Assembly: GCF_001612685.1 (NCBI RefSeq)
Contig: NZ_BDAY01000046.1
Location: 1-64,000, forward strand
DNA from: Nocardia altamirensis NBRC 108246
GTDB taxonomy: Bacteria > Actinomycetota > Actinomycetes > Mycobacteriales > Mycobacteriaceae
Length of the DNA: 64,000 bases
Reading direction: 5' to 3'
Shown piece by piece: positions 35,204 through 43,190 of this stretch. Position numbers and translations under genes: made by a program. The notes beneath the pieces were generated by a model. The model was not told where the DNA came from and searched no databases. It worked only from the letters and a program-made list of their open reading frames with translations. Position 1 is the first letter of the stretch. Each line of letters opens with the position of its first letter.

Positions 35204-36187
35204 ATGTCGCGCGAAACCAACCAGGCCACTGTCGATCTCGATGATCTGCGGATGAGTCCGGCGGATACCGCCGAGGTGGACCGCCTCGCCCGCACCTTGT
35301 GCGCCGAAGGGCGGGTGGATGACCCGAGCTGGGTGCGTGGTGCCAGGCATGCCAGCGATGCGCTGCCGCTGGCGTTGCGCCGCGGTCTGCGAACGTTCCG
35401 GCGGCACTCCGGGTTTCGGGGTTTCCAGGTAATCCACGGCCTGCCGGTCGACGAGGCGATGTTGCCTGCCACGCCGTCGGTGCCGGACTCGGTGCAGCGG
35501 GACCCGGCCGTCGCCGCTGCGGTGCTCACCATGCTCGCGTGTGTGCTCGGCGATCCGCTCGCGTATCTGGCCGAGAAGTCCGGTGCGCTGGTGCAGGACG
35601 TCGTGCCGATCCGAGGCAAGGAGTCGTTCTCGGGAAACGCAGGCTCGGTGCTGCTGACCTTTCACAACGAGAACGCTTTTCATCAGCACGAACCGGACTA
35701 TGTGCTGCTGCTGTGCCTGCGTGCCGACCACGACCGCGTCGCCGGGCTGCGCACTGCGTGCCTGCGAGAGGTGCTGCCGCTACTGCCCGCGGCGACCACA
35801 CAAGTCTTGTCCGCGCCCGAATTCATCACTGCGCCACCGCCATCCTTCGGTTCGGACGACACCGAGCGCGCACCGCAGCCGATACTGTCCGGTGCTCCCG
35901 ACGATCCGGACATTCGGATGGCGACCATCGCGACCAGGGCGCTGACTCCCCGCGCCGAGGCCGCGCTCGCCGACTTCGGCCGAGCCTGCGACCAGGCCGC
36001 GCACACGACCGTCCTCGAGCCGGGCGACCTGGTCGTCGTCGACAACCGGGTCACCGTGCACGGCCGCACCGCCTTCCGCCCCCGCTACGACGGCGCCGAC
36101 CGCTGGATACAGCGCACGTTCGCCGTCACCGATTTGCGCCGCTCGCGCGACCACCGCCCCGACGACGGCTATGTCATCACGCGGTGA
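35204..36187 (+). CDS. Fe(II)/2-oxoglutarate oxygenase, clavaminate synthase/VioC-AsnO-like
   Basis: The 327-residue enzyme has the facial triad in the His-x-Glu form of the clavaminate synthase group: His-154 and Glu-156 in Phe-His-Asn-Glu-Asn-Ala-Phe-His, and His-286 in Thr-Val-His-Gly-Arg. The Pro-Asp-Tyr-Val-Leu-Leu-Leu-Cys-Leu-Arg strand after the triad and the C-terminal Pro-Arg-Tyr-Asp-Gly-Ala-Asp-Arg-Trp segment are also shared with VioC and AsnO. Those enzymes hydroxylate free arginine or asparagine at C3. The substrate here is unknown. The ATG at 35204 is preferred to GTG 35201 for spacing to GAGGAG. The partner gene upstream is unrecognised. Confidence 0.8.
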   Translation: MSRETNQATVDLDDLRMSPADTAEVDRLARTLCAEGRVDDPSWVRGARHASDALPLALRRGLRTFRRHSGFRGFQVIHGLPVDEAMLPATPSVPDSVQRDPAVAAAVLTMLACVLGDPLAYLAEKSGALVQDVVPIRGKESFSGNAGSVLLTFHNENAFHQHEPDYVLLLCLRADHDRVAGLRTACLREVLPLLPAATTQVLSAPEFITAPPPSFGSDDTERAPQPILSGAPDDPDIRMATIATRALTPRAEAALADFGRACDQAAHTTVLEPGDLVVVDNRVTVHGRTAFRPRYDGADRWIQRTFAVTDLRRSRDHRPDDGYVITR

Positions 36188-36264
36188 CTCAGCGGTGCGA
36201 TCGGCCGAAGCCGGACACCAAGTTCCTGACCCCTGGATGAATTGCCATCCACGAGCGATGATGC

Positions 36265-36286
36265 ACTGATTCCAGACGGAATCAGT
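36265..36286. promoter_or_regulatory. Inverted repeat upstream of the antiporter gene
   Basis: A perfect 9-4-9 dyad, ACTGATTCC (36265-36273) and GGAATCAGT (36278-36286), ends 14 bases before the ATG at 36301 and just before the ribosome site. It could be an operator or a leader hairpin, or a terminator for the oxygenase gene 78 bases upstream. Confidence 0.5.
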
Positions 36287-36300
36287 CAGCGAGGTTGAGC

Positions 36301-37653
36301 ATGCCCTCACTACTCGAAGTAACGACGCATTTCTTTCTGCAGGTCGCGATCATTCTCGTGACCTGTCGCCTGCTCTGGCCGGTGTTCCGGCGGCTCGGTC
36401 AGGTCCAAGTGGTGGCGATCATGGCCGCAGGCTTCGCGTTGGGGCCATCGCTGCTCGGCTGGGCTTGGCCGTCGGCCCAGGAGTGGCTGTTCCCGACGAC
36501 ATTGACGGTCGGCACGGCGACGATCACCCACCCGAACCTCACCGCCATCTATGTCGTCGGCCAGCTCGGTCTGGTGCTGTACATGTTCCTGGTCGGCGCC
36601 TCGTTCAAGCTGGAGATTCTCCAATCGCATTTGGGCAAGGCGGGTGCCACCTCGGCCGCAGGTATCGGTCTGCCCCTGGTGCTGGGTGGTCTGGTCGGCG
36701 TATGGATGGTCGGGCAGGGCGGCTACTTCACGAGCAAAGTCGGGACGTGGCAGGGCGGCTTGTTCGTTGCGGCGGCGATCGCGATCACCGCGTTTCCGAT
36801 GCTGGCCTGGATCATCTATGCCTCGGGCCTGTTGAACACCCGACTCGGCACGATGTCGCTGTCCTGCGCGGCGGTCGACGACGCCTGCGCCTGGGTGCTG
36901 CTCGCCACGGTGGTCGCCACGACGAAGGACACCATGTTCGGGGCCTTCCTGGCGATCGGCGGCGGCCTGGCATTTCTGATCTTCATGACCCTCGTCGCGC
37001 GGCGGTTCTTGGCGCGGTTGAACACCTGGACGCCACGGGACGGCGACAGCGAACGGGCCGGTGGCCTGCCTGTCGTTCCGCTGACGATCGTGCTGCTCGT
37101 GGTGCTGGTATCCAGCTGGTTCACCGACTACGTCGGCATCTACTCGGTGTTCGGCGCGTTCGTCGCGGGCACCGTGATGCCGCGCGGTGCGTTGCTCAAC
37201 CTGATCCGCGAGCGATTCGAACCGTTGGTCGCCTATCTGCTGCTTCCGGCCTTCTTCATCTACTCGGGGCTCAACACCAAGCTCAGTCTGATCTTCGATG
37301 CCAAGGTGTTGTTGGTCGCGGCGGTCGTGCTGGTGGTGTCCTTCGCAGGCAAGTTCGGCGCGATCGGACTTGTAGCGCGGTGGCAGGGGATGAGCTGGCG
37401 CGAAGCGGGTGCGATGGGCGCGCTCGCCAACGCGCGCGGGTTGATGGAGCTGATCCTGCTCAACATCGGCCTGACCGCGGGACTGATCACCGGCCAGCTC
37501 TACACGATCCTTGCGCTGATGACCATCGTGACGACCTTCGTGGCCACCCCGGTGATGCGCATGTTCGAACGCAGCGGATGGAAGAACGGTGTCGTCTTCG
37601 GGCCGTCCGGTGAGGAACGCCGAACTACGGAAAGCCGATCGCTGACCGACTGA
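36301..37653 (+). CDS. Cation:proton antiporter (CPA2/Kef-like)
   Basis: The 450-residue membrane protein has 12-13 hydrophobic helices and the family features Ala-Ala-Gly-Phe-Ala-Leu-Gly-Pro-Ser-Leu-Leu-Gly early and Val-Asp-Asp-Ala-Cys-Ala-Trp in the middle, where the Asp pair carries ions. The late Ala-Asn-Ala-Arg-Gly-Leu-Met-Glu-Leu is also typical. It exchanges Na+ or K+ for protons. No TrkA-N domain is attached. The ATG at 36301 follows GAGG; a TTG two codons earlier is in frame. Confidence 0.85.
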   Translation: MPSLLEVTTHFFLQVAIILVTCRLLWPVFRRLGQVQVVAIMAAGFALGPSLLGWAWPSAQEWLFPTTLTVGTATITHPNLTAIYVVGQLGLVLYMFLVGASFKLEILQSHLGKAGATSAAGIGLPLVLGGLVGVWMVGQGGYFTSKVGTWQGGLFVAAAIAITAFPMLAWIIYASGLLNTRLGTMSLSCAAVDDACAWVLLATVVATTKDTMFGAFLAIGGGLAFLIFMTLVARRFLARLNTWTPRDGDSERAGGLPVVPLTIVLLVVLVSSWFTDYVGIYSVFGAFVAGTVMPRGALLNLIRERFEPLVAYLLLPAFFIYSGLNTKLSLIFDAKVLLVAAVVLVVSFAGKFGAIGLVARWQGMSWREAGAMGALANARGLMELILLNIGLTAGLITGQLYTILALMTIVTTFVATPVMRMFERSGWKNGVVFGPSGEERRTTESRSLTD

Positions 37654-37743
37654 ACCCAACGCGTACTACCGGTAGCCGACCATTCGCTGATATTACGGTT
37701 GTAGCGACCGACCAGTTGGCGTCACGACCGAAGGAGTCTGCTC

Positions 37744-38100
37744 ATGTCCGACAGCACCGTTGGCACGTCCTGGCGACGACCGACCCTCATCGCGACGCTC
37801 ATCGCCGCGTTCATCACGCAGAACTCGATCGCGCTGCCCTATGTGCGGCGCAACGGGCCGAAGTCGGTGCAGGACTTCTTCATCGGCGACATCTACAAGA
37901 CGGTGCCTGGCCGCTTCGCCATGGTCGACCTCGGCTTCGTGGTGCTCGGCTTCCATGCGTGGGCCTTCGCCGAGGCGCGGCGGCTCGGCATCGTGCGCTG
38001 GTGGGCAGTCTCGTTCGTGCTGACCTTCTCGGTGGGCATCGCCACCGCGATCCCGTTCTTCCTGCTGGTTCGCGACTGGGCGGACGGCAAAGAGAGCTGA
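37744..38100 (+). CDS. DUF2834 small membrane protein
   Basis: The 118-residue protein has three hydrophobic helices (about residues 10-30, 58-75 and 84-108) and the Asp-Leu-Gly-Phe-Val-Val-Leu segment typical of DUF2834. Function is unknown. It lies 90 bases after the antiporter gene on the same strand and may be co-transcribed. Confidence 0.75.
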   Translation: MSDSTVGTSWRRPTLIATLIAAFITQNSIALPYVRRNGPKSVQDFFIGDIYKTVPGRFAMVDLGFVVLGFHAWAFAEARRLGIVRWWAVSFVLTFSVGIATAIPFFLLVRDWADGKES

Positions 38101-38103
38101 TCG

Positions 38104-38145
38104 GTTGTGATTGCATCGTGATTGAACTGTGATTGCCTGTGATGG
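38104..38145 (+). promoter_or_regulatory. 11-bp-phased direct repeats (PhoP/SARP-type site)
   Basis: GTGATTG begins at 38107, 38118 and 38129, exactly 11 bases apart, and GTGATGG follows at 38139. Read as heptamers from 38104 the units are GTTGTGA, ATCGTGA, ACTGTGA and CCTGTGA. Heptamer repeats with 4-base gaps are the binding pattern of OmpR/PhoB-type and SARP proteins, and the units resemble the reverse complement of the mycobacterial PhoP box (TCACAGC). A TATTAA -10-like hexamer follows at 38150-38155. The site is 130 bases upstream of the repeat-protein gene. Confidence 0.6.
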
Positions 38146-38278
38146 GGAGTATTAAGCTGTCTCAACTCAATTTTAGAAGCTGACGCCCAGCTCGTCGCCA
38201 CCTCCAGTCGGCCATACCCTTGGCTTTACGGCGTAGGACAACCGATCCGACACGCGGTCGACCCGGAGGAAACAGTTC

Positions 38279-39046
38279 ATGGGCAAACACAGTGCACCTC
38301 GCAAAAGCTATGTAGCAACGCGATTCGCAATGCTGTCGACGGCGACGTTGATCGGCATGGGCATCGCGACCACCGGCGGCGCGGGACAGGCTGTGGCCGC
38401 AGAGGATCCGTTTAGTGCCCCGTTCGGTGGTGGCGGCGACTCGTTCGGTGACTTCTTCGGTGGCGGGGCTGACTCGTTCGGCGATTCCTTCGGCGGCGGT
38501 GACTCGTTCGGTGATTCCTTTGGTGGTGGACGGGATTCGTTCAGGGACCTCTTCGGCGGTGGAGAGGATTCGCCTGGTGATTCCTTCGGCGGTGGAGAGG
38601 ATTCGTTCGGCGACCTCTTTGGTGGCGGGGAGGATTCGCTGAGTGACATCTTCGGTGGCGGGGACGATTCGCCTGGTGATTCCTTCGGTGGCGGGGAGAA
38701 TTCGTTCGCTGACCTCATCGGTGGCGGCGCCGAGGACGCGGAGGAGAGTGCCGGAGACAGCGACGATGGCGCGGGCGACGCCTTGGGTGGACTCGGTGAT
38801 TTGAGCAAGGCGCTGGGAGCTTTGGGTGGCGGGGACTCAGAGAAGAGCGCCGGAGCTGCCGGCAAGAGTGCCGGTGGTGCGGGTGATTCCCTGAGCACAC
38901 TCGGCGATGCGGGCAAAGCCTTGACCGCACTCGGCGGCGCGAGCACCGCACTGGGCGGACTTGGCGGCGTCGGCCCCGCGCTCACGGGCGCGGGCACCGC
39001 ACTGAGCGCACTCGGCACCCTCGGCTCGCTCGCGGGTGGAAAGTAG
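38279..39046 (+). CDS. Secreted Gly/Asp/Ser/Phe repeat protein
   Basis: The 255-residue precursor has a signal peptide (cleavage after Ala-Val-Ala-Ala, about residue 41). Ten tandem units of about 11 residues follow (49-157), consensus Phe-Gly-Gly-Gly-x-Asp-Ser-Phe-Gly-Asp-x, then an acidic spacer and a Gly/Ala/Leu/Ser-rich tail. The short period with Gly and Asp at fixed places is reminiscent of calcium-binding or beta-roll repeats, though it does not match the nine-residue RTX consensus. No enzymatic domain is seen. It is likely an exported surface or matrix protein. GGAGGA precedes the ATG. Phased repeats upstream suggest control by a response regulator. Confidence 0.7.
   Translation: MGKHSAPRKSYVATRFAMLSTATLIGMGIATTGGAGQAVAAEDPFSAPFGGGGDSFGDFFGGGADSFGDSFGGGDSFGDSFGGGRDSFRDLFGGGEDSPGDSFGGGEDSFGDLFGGGEDSLSDIFGGGDDSPGDSFGGGENSFADLIGGGAEDAEESAGDSDDGAGDALGGLGDLSKALGALGGGDSEKSAGAAGKSAGGAGDSLSTLGDAGKALTALGGASTALGGLGGVGPALTGAGTALSALGTLGSLAGGK
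38423..38749 (+). repeat. Ten tandem 33-nt coding repeats
   Basis: The repeats encode the Phe-Gly-Gly-Gly units of the secreted protein. One unit (the third) is a codon shorter. Frequent synonymous and Ser/Pro/Leu changes between units show they are not newly expanded, yet unit length is nearly constant. Such tracts can gain or lose units by slippage. Confidence 0.85.
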
Positions 39047-39156
39047 CTAGTCGGCGGAACCGGTAGGGCTCTCGCTCTGCCTGGCTGGATCTCGGCGGGC
39101 GGCCCGAGCAGCAGTCCATAGGGCAGACGGAATCGGAGATCCGTTGCTGGACAAGT

Positions 39157-39216
39157 GATCACGGGGAACTGGTGCAGGTCGGATCTCGGGCGATGCCGGC
39201 ACCAGTCCCCATGATC
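39157..39216. terminator. Long imperfect hairpin between convergent genes
   Basis: The arms 39157-39175 and 39199-39216 pair over about 18 bases with one bulged A and one G-U/A-C-type mismatch, and the loop is 23 bases. It lies between the stops of the repeat-protein gene (39046) and the convergent secreted-protein gene (39237). Confidence 0.55.
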
Positions 39217-39236
39217 GGTCGACCAAATGTGTGTCG

Positions 39237-39629
39237 CTATCGCCGGCCGGGGTCGTACTCGTACGCGTTCGGTGGGAGACCGGGGCGGGTCGGGACCTGG
39301 GTGATCCGCACGTCGGTCGCGATGCCGATCTGGCCGAGGACGAGAGGCATCATGCAGTCCCGCGACGGACGGGACGAGCCTGCGAATCCCGTGACCGACT
39401 TGGGGTAGGCCCCGAATATCGGACTGCCACCGGCCATGTTCAGCCCGAAGCAGTCGACTTCAAGGATGTACGCACCGTCGCCGTCGCAATGCGCCGTTGC
39501 GCTGGTCAATCCGCGATCGAGTGCGCAGCCCTGCGGCTCGGCTGCGGCCGAACCGGACGCGAACGTGACCGTCGCGGCGGCGCTCGCCACCAAAACCGAT
39601 GTACCAACGAAGCTTCGAGCCAAACTCAT
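39237..39629 (-). CDS. Small secreted protein of unknown function
   Basis: The 130-residue precursor has a signal peptide (cleavage near Ala-Ala-Ala-Glu, residue 33) and a mature part with four cysteines, likely two disulfides, with no recognised family. The ATG at 39629 has GGAGG nine bases upstream and gives a normal signal peptide. The frame is open to 39812 but has no ribosome site there. It lies downstream of the small membrane protein gene on the same strand. Confidence 0.6.
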   Translation of the reverse strand: MSLARSFVGTSVLVASAAATVTFASGSAAAEPQGCALDRGLTSATAHCDGDGAYILEVDCFGLNMAGGSPIFGAYPKSVTGFAGSSRPSRDCMMPLVLGQIGIATDVRITQVPTRPGLPPNAYEYDPGRR

Positions 39630-39769
39630 AAACCAGGTCCTCCGCATCTGAGTCGAACGAAATGGTGAGCCGATCCAAGCAAGGCTTCCGCAAACCCCTA
39701 GCGGTCGGAAGACCTCAGAGTTCGGGGCCGGTTGTGCACTGTACTGCGGCCCGGTCGGTCGGCCCCGCC

Positions 39770-40165
39770 TCAGGCGCGCGTTGGTTCGCGTCGAAGTGCG
39801 ACAGTGGCGCACGCGGTGGCAAGCAGCCAGACGACCGGTCCCACAGTGCCACCGATGAGATCGACATGGCCGGGCGCGACGAGGAAGACGACGAACGCCA
39901 GATCGACCACACCGAGCACGACGACGTTGAGCCAGTAGCCGGCGCGGCTGTTCACCCGGTTCATGGTCACCGCGACGAAGATGGCTTGCGCCCCGAGCAT
40001 GCTCACGCAGCAGAAGTACAGCAGGCTTTCCGCCGCCAATTCGGTGTCGGGCGCGCCGTCGGTGAGGTCACCGATCACCATGGAAACACCGAGCCCCATG
40101 TGCAGCAGGCCCCATAACACGTACAGCACAGCAGCACTCGTCGACCACCGACGGCTATCTGTCAT
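39770..40165 (-). CDS. Four-helix membrane protein of unknown function
   Basis: The 131-residue protein has four hydrophobic segments (about residues 10-30, 46-68, 78-97 and 103-122) and short loops, with a cytoplasmic Arg-rich tail. No family was recognised. It is transcribed toward the secreted-protein gene, 140 bases upstream of it. The 327 bases to the right of its start hold the hairpins of the PKS-associated operon and no gene. Confidence 0.6.
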   Translation of the reverse strand: MTDSRRWSTSAAVLYVLWGLLHMGLGVSMVIGDLTDGAPDTELAAESLLYFCCVSMLGAQAIFVAVTMNRVNSRAGYWLNVVVLGVVDLAFVVFLVAPGHVDLIGGTVGPVVWLLATACATVALRREPTRA

Positions 40166-40413
40166 CTTGACTCCACGCCCGTATGAATTATGTTGGCCTG
40201 TCGAGGTTTCCGGCCATCACCTGGACCCTATGGTCTGCCGGTTCGTGCCGCATCAGGGTGATCACCGATCTTTCGGCTGCCTTCCGTCGCAGCACCGGCG
40301 ACTGTTCCTGCGCTGTATCCGAATTAAGTGCTCGACGGTCTTATTGGTGCAGGGTTTCGTTACGCAGTGTTTCGGATCACTGCGTTCGAGGCCAACGACG
40401 TTCTCGAAGAATG

Positions 40414-40487
40414 ATGCCGGTCTCCTCAATGGTGCGGAGACCGGCATTCGTTCGTGCGCTCCGGTGCGAAAAGCTGTGCACCGGAGC
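40414..40487 (-). terminator. Two tandem terminator hairpins after the carboxyltransferase gene
   Basis: For the minus strand the first hairpin has arms 40458-40467 and 40478-40487 (10 perfect pairs, 10-base loop), five bases after the stop at 40493. The second has arms 40414-40425 and 40436-40447 (12 perfect pairs, 10-base loop). Together they mark the end of the thioesterase-carboxyltransferase operon and the left edge of the PKS locus. Confidence 0.85.
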
Positions 40488-40492
40488 AGGGT

Positions 40493-41932
40493 TCACAGCG
40501 GGATGTTCTTGTGGTGACTCGGTCGGGCGGGCGCTGCGGCCAGCGCGGCCGCCAGGGTGGAGCGGGTCTTGGCCGGGTCGATCACCTTGTCGACAACGCC
40601 GATCGACAATGCGCGATCCACGCCGCCTGCGATGGCCTCGTGTTCGGCGGTCAACCGTGCCAGTGTTGCCTCGCGTTCGGCCGCGGGGACGGCGGCCAGT
40701 GCCTTCTTGTGCAGAATCCCCACGGCCGCTTTGGCGCCCATGACCGCGACTTCGGCGCCGGGCCATGCGTAGACCGCGGTGGCGCCGAGTGCGCGGGCGT
40801 TCATGGCGATGTAGGCGCCGCCGTAGATCTTGCGGGTGACCAGGGTGACGCGCGGGACGCGGGCTTCGGCGAAGGCGTGCAACAGTTTTGCGCCGCGACG
40901 CACCACACCGTCCCACTCCTGGGCGACACCGGGAAGATAGCCGGGCACGTCGGCGACGACGATCAGCGGTATGCCGAAGCCGTCGCACAGTCGCACGAAA
41001 CGCGCTGCCTTCTCCGCGCTTGCGGAGTCGAGGCAACCGCCGAGGCGCAGCGGATTGTTCGCGACCACGCCGACGGTGCGACCGCCGAGGCGACCGAGGC
41101 CGGTGACCATGCTGCGGGCGTAGCCGCCTTGCAACTCCTCGAACGAACTCTCGCCTTCGACGTTGTCGAGGAGTTCGTGGATGACCGGGTGCACGTCGTA
41201 GGCGCGCTTGGCCGAAGCGGGCAGCATGGCTTGCAGGTCCACATCGCCGTGCGCGGCCGCGACCAGGTCGAATTCGCCCTGTTCTGCGCACATCGACACC
41301 AACCTGCGGGCCCGCCGCAACGCGTCGGCCTCGTCGGCGGCGACGATGTGGCTGACGCCGGACTTCGTGCCATGAGTGCGCGGACCGCCGAGCGTCGCCA
41401 TGTCGACGTGCTCGCCGGTCACGCTGCGGACGACATCGGGTCCGGTGACGAAGATCCGCCCTTCGGGGGCCATGATGACGATGTCGGTGAGCGCAGGTCC
41501 GTATGCGGCGCCGCCCGCGGCGAAGCCGACCACCACCGAGAGCTGCGGCACCTGGCCGGAGGCGCGCACCATGGCCTCGAAGACGAGGCCGACGGCGTGC
41601 AGTGCTTCGACGCCTTCGGCCAGCCGGGCGCCGCCGGAGTGCCAGATGCCGACAACGGGCAGCCGGGCATCGATGGCGGTATCGATCGCGGCGACGATGT
41701 GCGCGCACCCTTCGACGCCCATCGCGCCGCCCATCACCGTGGCATCGGAGCAGTATGCGACCGTGCGCACGCCGTCGACGCGGCCGACGGCGGCCTGCAC
41801 CCCGGACGTGTCGCGGGGGTGCAGCAGGCGCATGGTGTCGGGGTCGAAGAAGCTGCCGAGCCTGCCGAGCGGGTCGCGGGGGTCGGTGCTCGAAATCTCG
41901 GGTACCGCACCCACCGTCGACCCGGTGATCAC
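40493..41932 (-). CDS. Acyl-CoA carboxylase carboxyltransferase subunit of the PKS locus
   Basis: The 479-residue protein is a full carboxyltransferase of the AccD/PccB family with Gly-Gly-Ala-Arg in the first half. The second half has Tyr-Gly-Gly-Ala-Tyr and Ala-Trp-Pro-Gly-Ala-Glu-Val-Ala-Val-Met-Gly-Ala, and the C-terminus is the characteristic Asn-Ile-Pro-Leu. It should make malonyl- or methylmalonyl-CoA together with a biotinylated alpha subunit encoded elsewhere, which fits the two kinds of extender units used by the PKS. The GTG start at 41932 overlaps the thioesterase stop as GTGA, so the two are co-translated. The longer open frame upstream lies inside the thioesterase gene. Confidence 0.9.
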   Translation of the reverse strand: MITGSTVGAVPEISSTDPRDPLGRLGSFFDPDTMRLLHPRDTSGVQAAVGRVDGVRTVAYCSDATVMGGAMGVEGCAHIVAAIDTAIDARLPVVGIWHSGGARLAEGVEALHAVGLVFEAMVRASGQVPQLSVVVGFAAGGAAYGPALTDIVIMAPEGRIFVTGPDVVRSVTGEHVDMATLGGPRTHGTKSGVSHIVAADEADALRRARRLVSMCAEQGEFDLVAAAHGDVDLQAMLPASAKRAYDVHPVIHELLDNVEGESSFEELQGGYARSMVTGLGRLGGRTVGVVANNPLRLGGCLDSASAEKAARFVRLCDGFGIPLIVVADVPGYLPGVAQEWDGVVRRGAKLLHAFAEARVPRVTLVTRKIYGGAYIAMNARALGATAVYAWPGAEVAVMGAKAAVGILHKKALAAVPAAEREATLARLTAEHEAIAGGVDRALSIGVVDKVIDPAKTRSTLAAALAAAPARPSHHKNIPL

Positions 41933-42702
41933 GCCGCGCACGCGCCGAACGAGACGTGGCGTTCGACGAGGGCGGCGACCTGATCCCAGCGCTGTTCCAG
42001 GTAGAAGTGCCCGCCGCCGAACGAATGCAAGGCGAAGGCGCCGCTGGTGTGCCCGCGCCACTTCTCGATGTCCTTGCCGGACACCCGCGGATCCTGGGTG
42101 CCGCGCATGGCGACCGTCGGGCAGCTCACCACGGCTTCGGGTTCCGCGAGATACGTTTCGACCGCGCGGTAGTCGTTGCGCACCGCTGGAATGATCATGC
42201 GCAGCAGGTCGTCTTCGGCCAGTAGCCGATCGTCGGTGCCTGCGAGACTGCGGATCTCGGTGAGCACGTCGTCGTCGGTGGCCAGCGGTATCTGGTAGTC
42301 CGCGCGCAGCGACGGCGCGCGCCGACCGGAGACGAACAGCCGGATCGGGCTGTGCCCCAGCCGTTCCCAGCGCCGCGCCACCTCGAACGCCACGGTGGCG
42401 CCCATGCTGTGGCCGAAGAACATGGTCGGCACGCCGTCCGGCGGCAGCGCACGCGCCACCTGTTCGGCCAGCTCGCTGATGTTATCGATGAACGGCTCGC
42501 GCATGCGGTCCTGCCGTCCTGGGTACTGCACCGCGCGCACCTCGATCGGCAGCGAAAGCGCCCGCGCCAGTGGCCGGTAGTAGACGGCCGAGCCACCCGC
42601 GTGCGGGAAGCAGATCAGCCGCAGTGTCGCGGTGGGGGCGGGATGGAATGCGCGAATCCATCGCGCTTGGTGTTCGGTATCCACCGATATAGCGCTGTTC
42701 AT
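41929..42702 (-). CDS. Type II thioesterase
   Basis: The 257-residue alpha/beta hydrolase is a stand-alone editing thioesterase as found in PKS and NRPS clusters. It has Phe-Pro-His-Ala-Gly-Gly near the start (oxyanion hole), nucleophile Ser-99 in Gly-His-Ser-Met-Gly, a late Asp in Gly-Thr-Gln-Asp-Pro and His-232 in Gly-Gly-His-Phe. Such enzymes strip misprimed acyl groups from carrier proteins. GAGAGGA precedes the ATG at 42702. It is divergent from the aryl-AMP ligase gene and heads a two-gene operon with the carboxyltransferase. Confidence 0.9.
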   Translation of the reverse strand: MNSAISVDTEHQARWIRAFHPAPTATLRLICFPHAGGSAVYYRPLARALSLPIEVRAVQYPGRQDRMREPFIDNISELAEQVARALPPDGVPTMFFGHSMGATVAFEVARRWERLGHSPIRLFVSGRRAPSLRADYQIPLATDDDVLTEIRSLAGTDDRLLAEDDLLRMIIPAVRNDYRAVETYLAEPEAVVSCPTVAMRGTQDPRVSGKDIEKWRGHTSGAFALHSFGGGHFYLEQRWDQVAALVERHVSFGACAA

Positions 42703-43190
42703 GGACGTTCCTCTCGGTCCGCTGCTGCAGGCTGTCGGTCTTAGTGAGACGCGCCACACTCGGCTGGATACATGCCCGATATCGGTTTCGGGGCGATGGC
42801 CCCGGTGGCATGTTGTCCGGAACGGCGGATATGCCGCAGAGCAACCGATTTCGTTGCTGGACTTGTAGTGGTTGCCCGCGTCACACCGACGTCGTGAATG
42901 ACATCCAACGCATCCGAGCGCAGCAGAACTGCCTCATCTACGGCATGGAGAAGCAAGGTGGGTCGCCGAATCCGACACCATCGGCACATGCGACACCCTG
43001 CTGGAGGTCGTGCGGCAGGTCGGCGGAACAGTCGGAAAGGATTGAGGGACATGCACATTGCCGTCGTGGCTCGGGGGAGCCTTGGCAGGGGGGCACGGCG
43101 GCAGCCTGCCGTAATGGTCGTCGGCGCAACCCGCGTCGGCGATCACAGTACCCGGCCGCGCTTACCCCGGCAGCGGACCGCGGAGGCGCC
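42703..43190. other. Divergent promoter region of the PKS locus, no gene seen
   Basis: The 488 bases between thioesterase and ligase genes should contain both promoters. No convincing -35/-10 pair or long palindrome was found. Short open frames here have no recognisable product or ribosome site. Confidence 0.45.

Noticed and set aside
38423..38749. CRISPR-like array
   Set aside because: The periodic DNA is in-frame coding repeats of a secreted protein, with no unique spacers and no cas genes.
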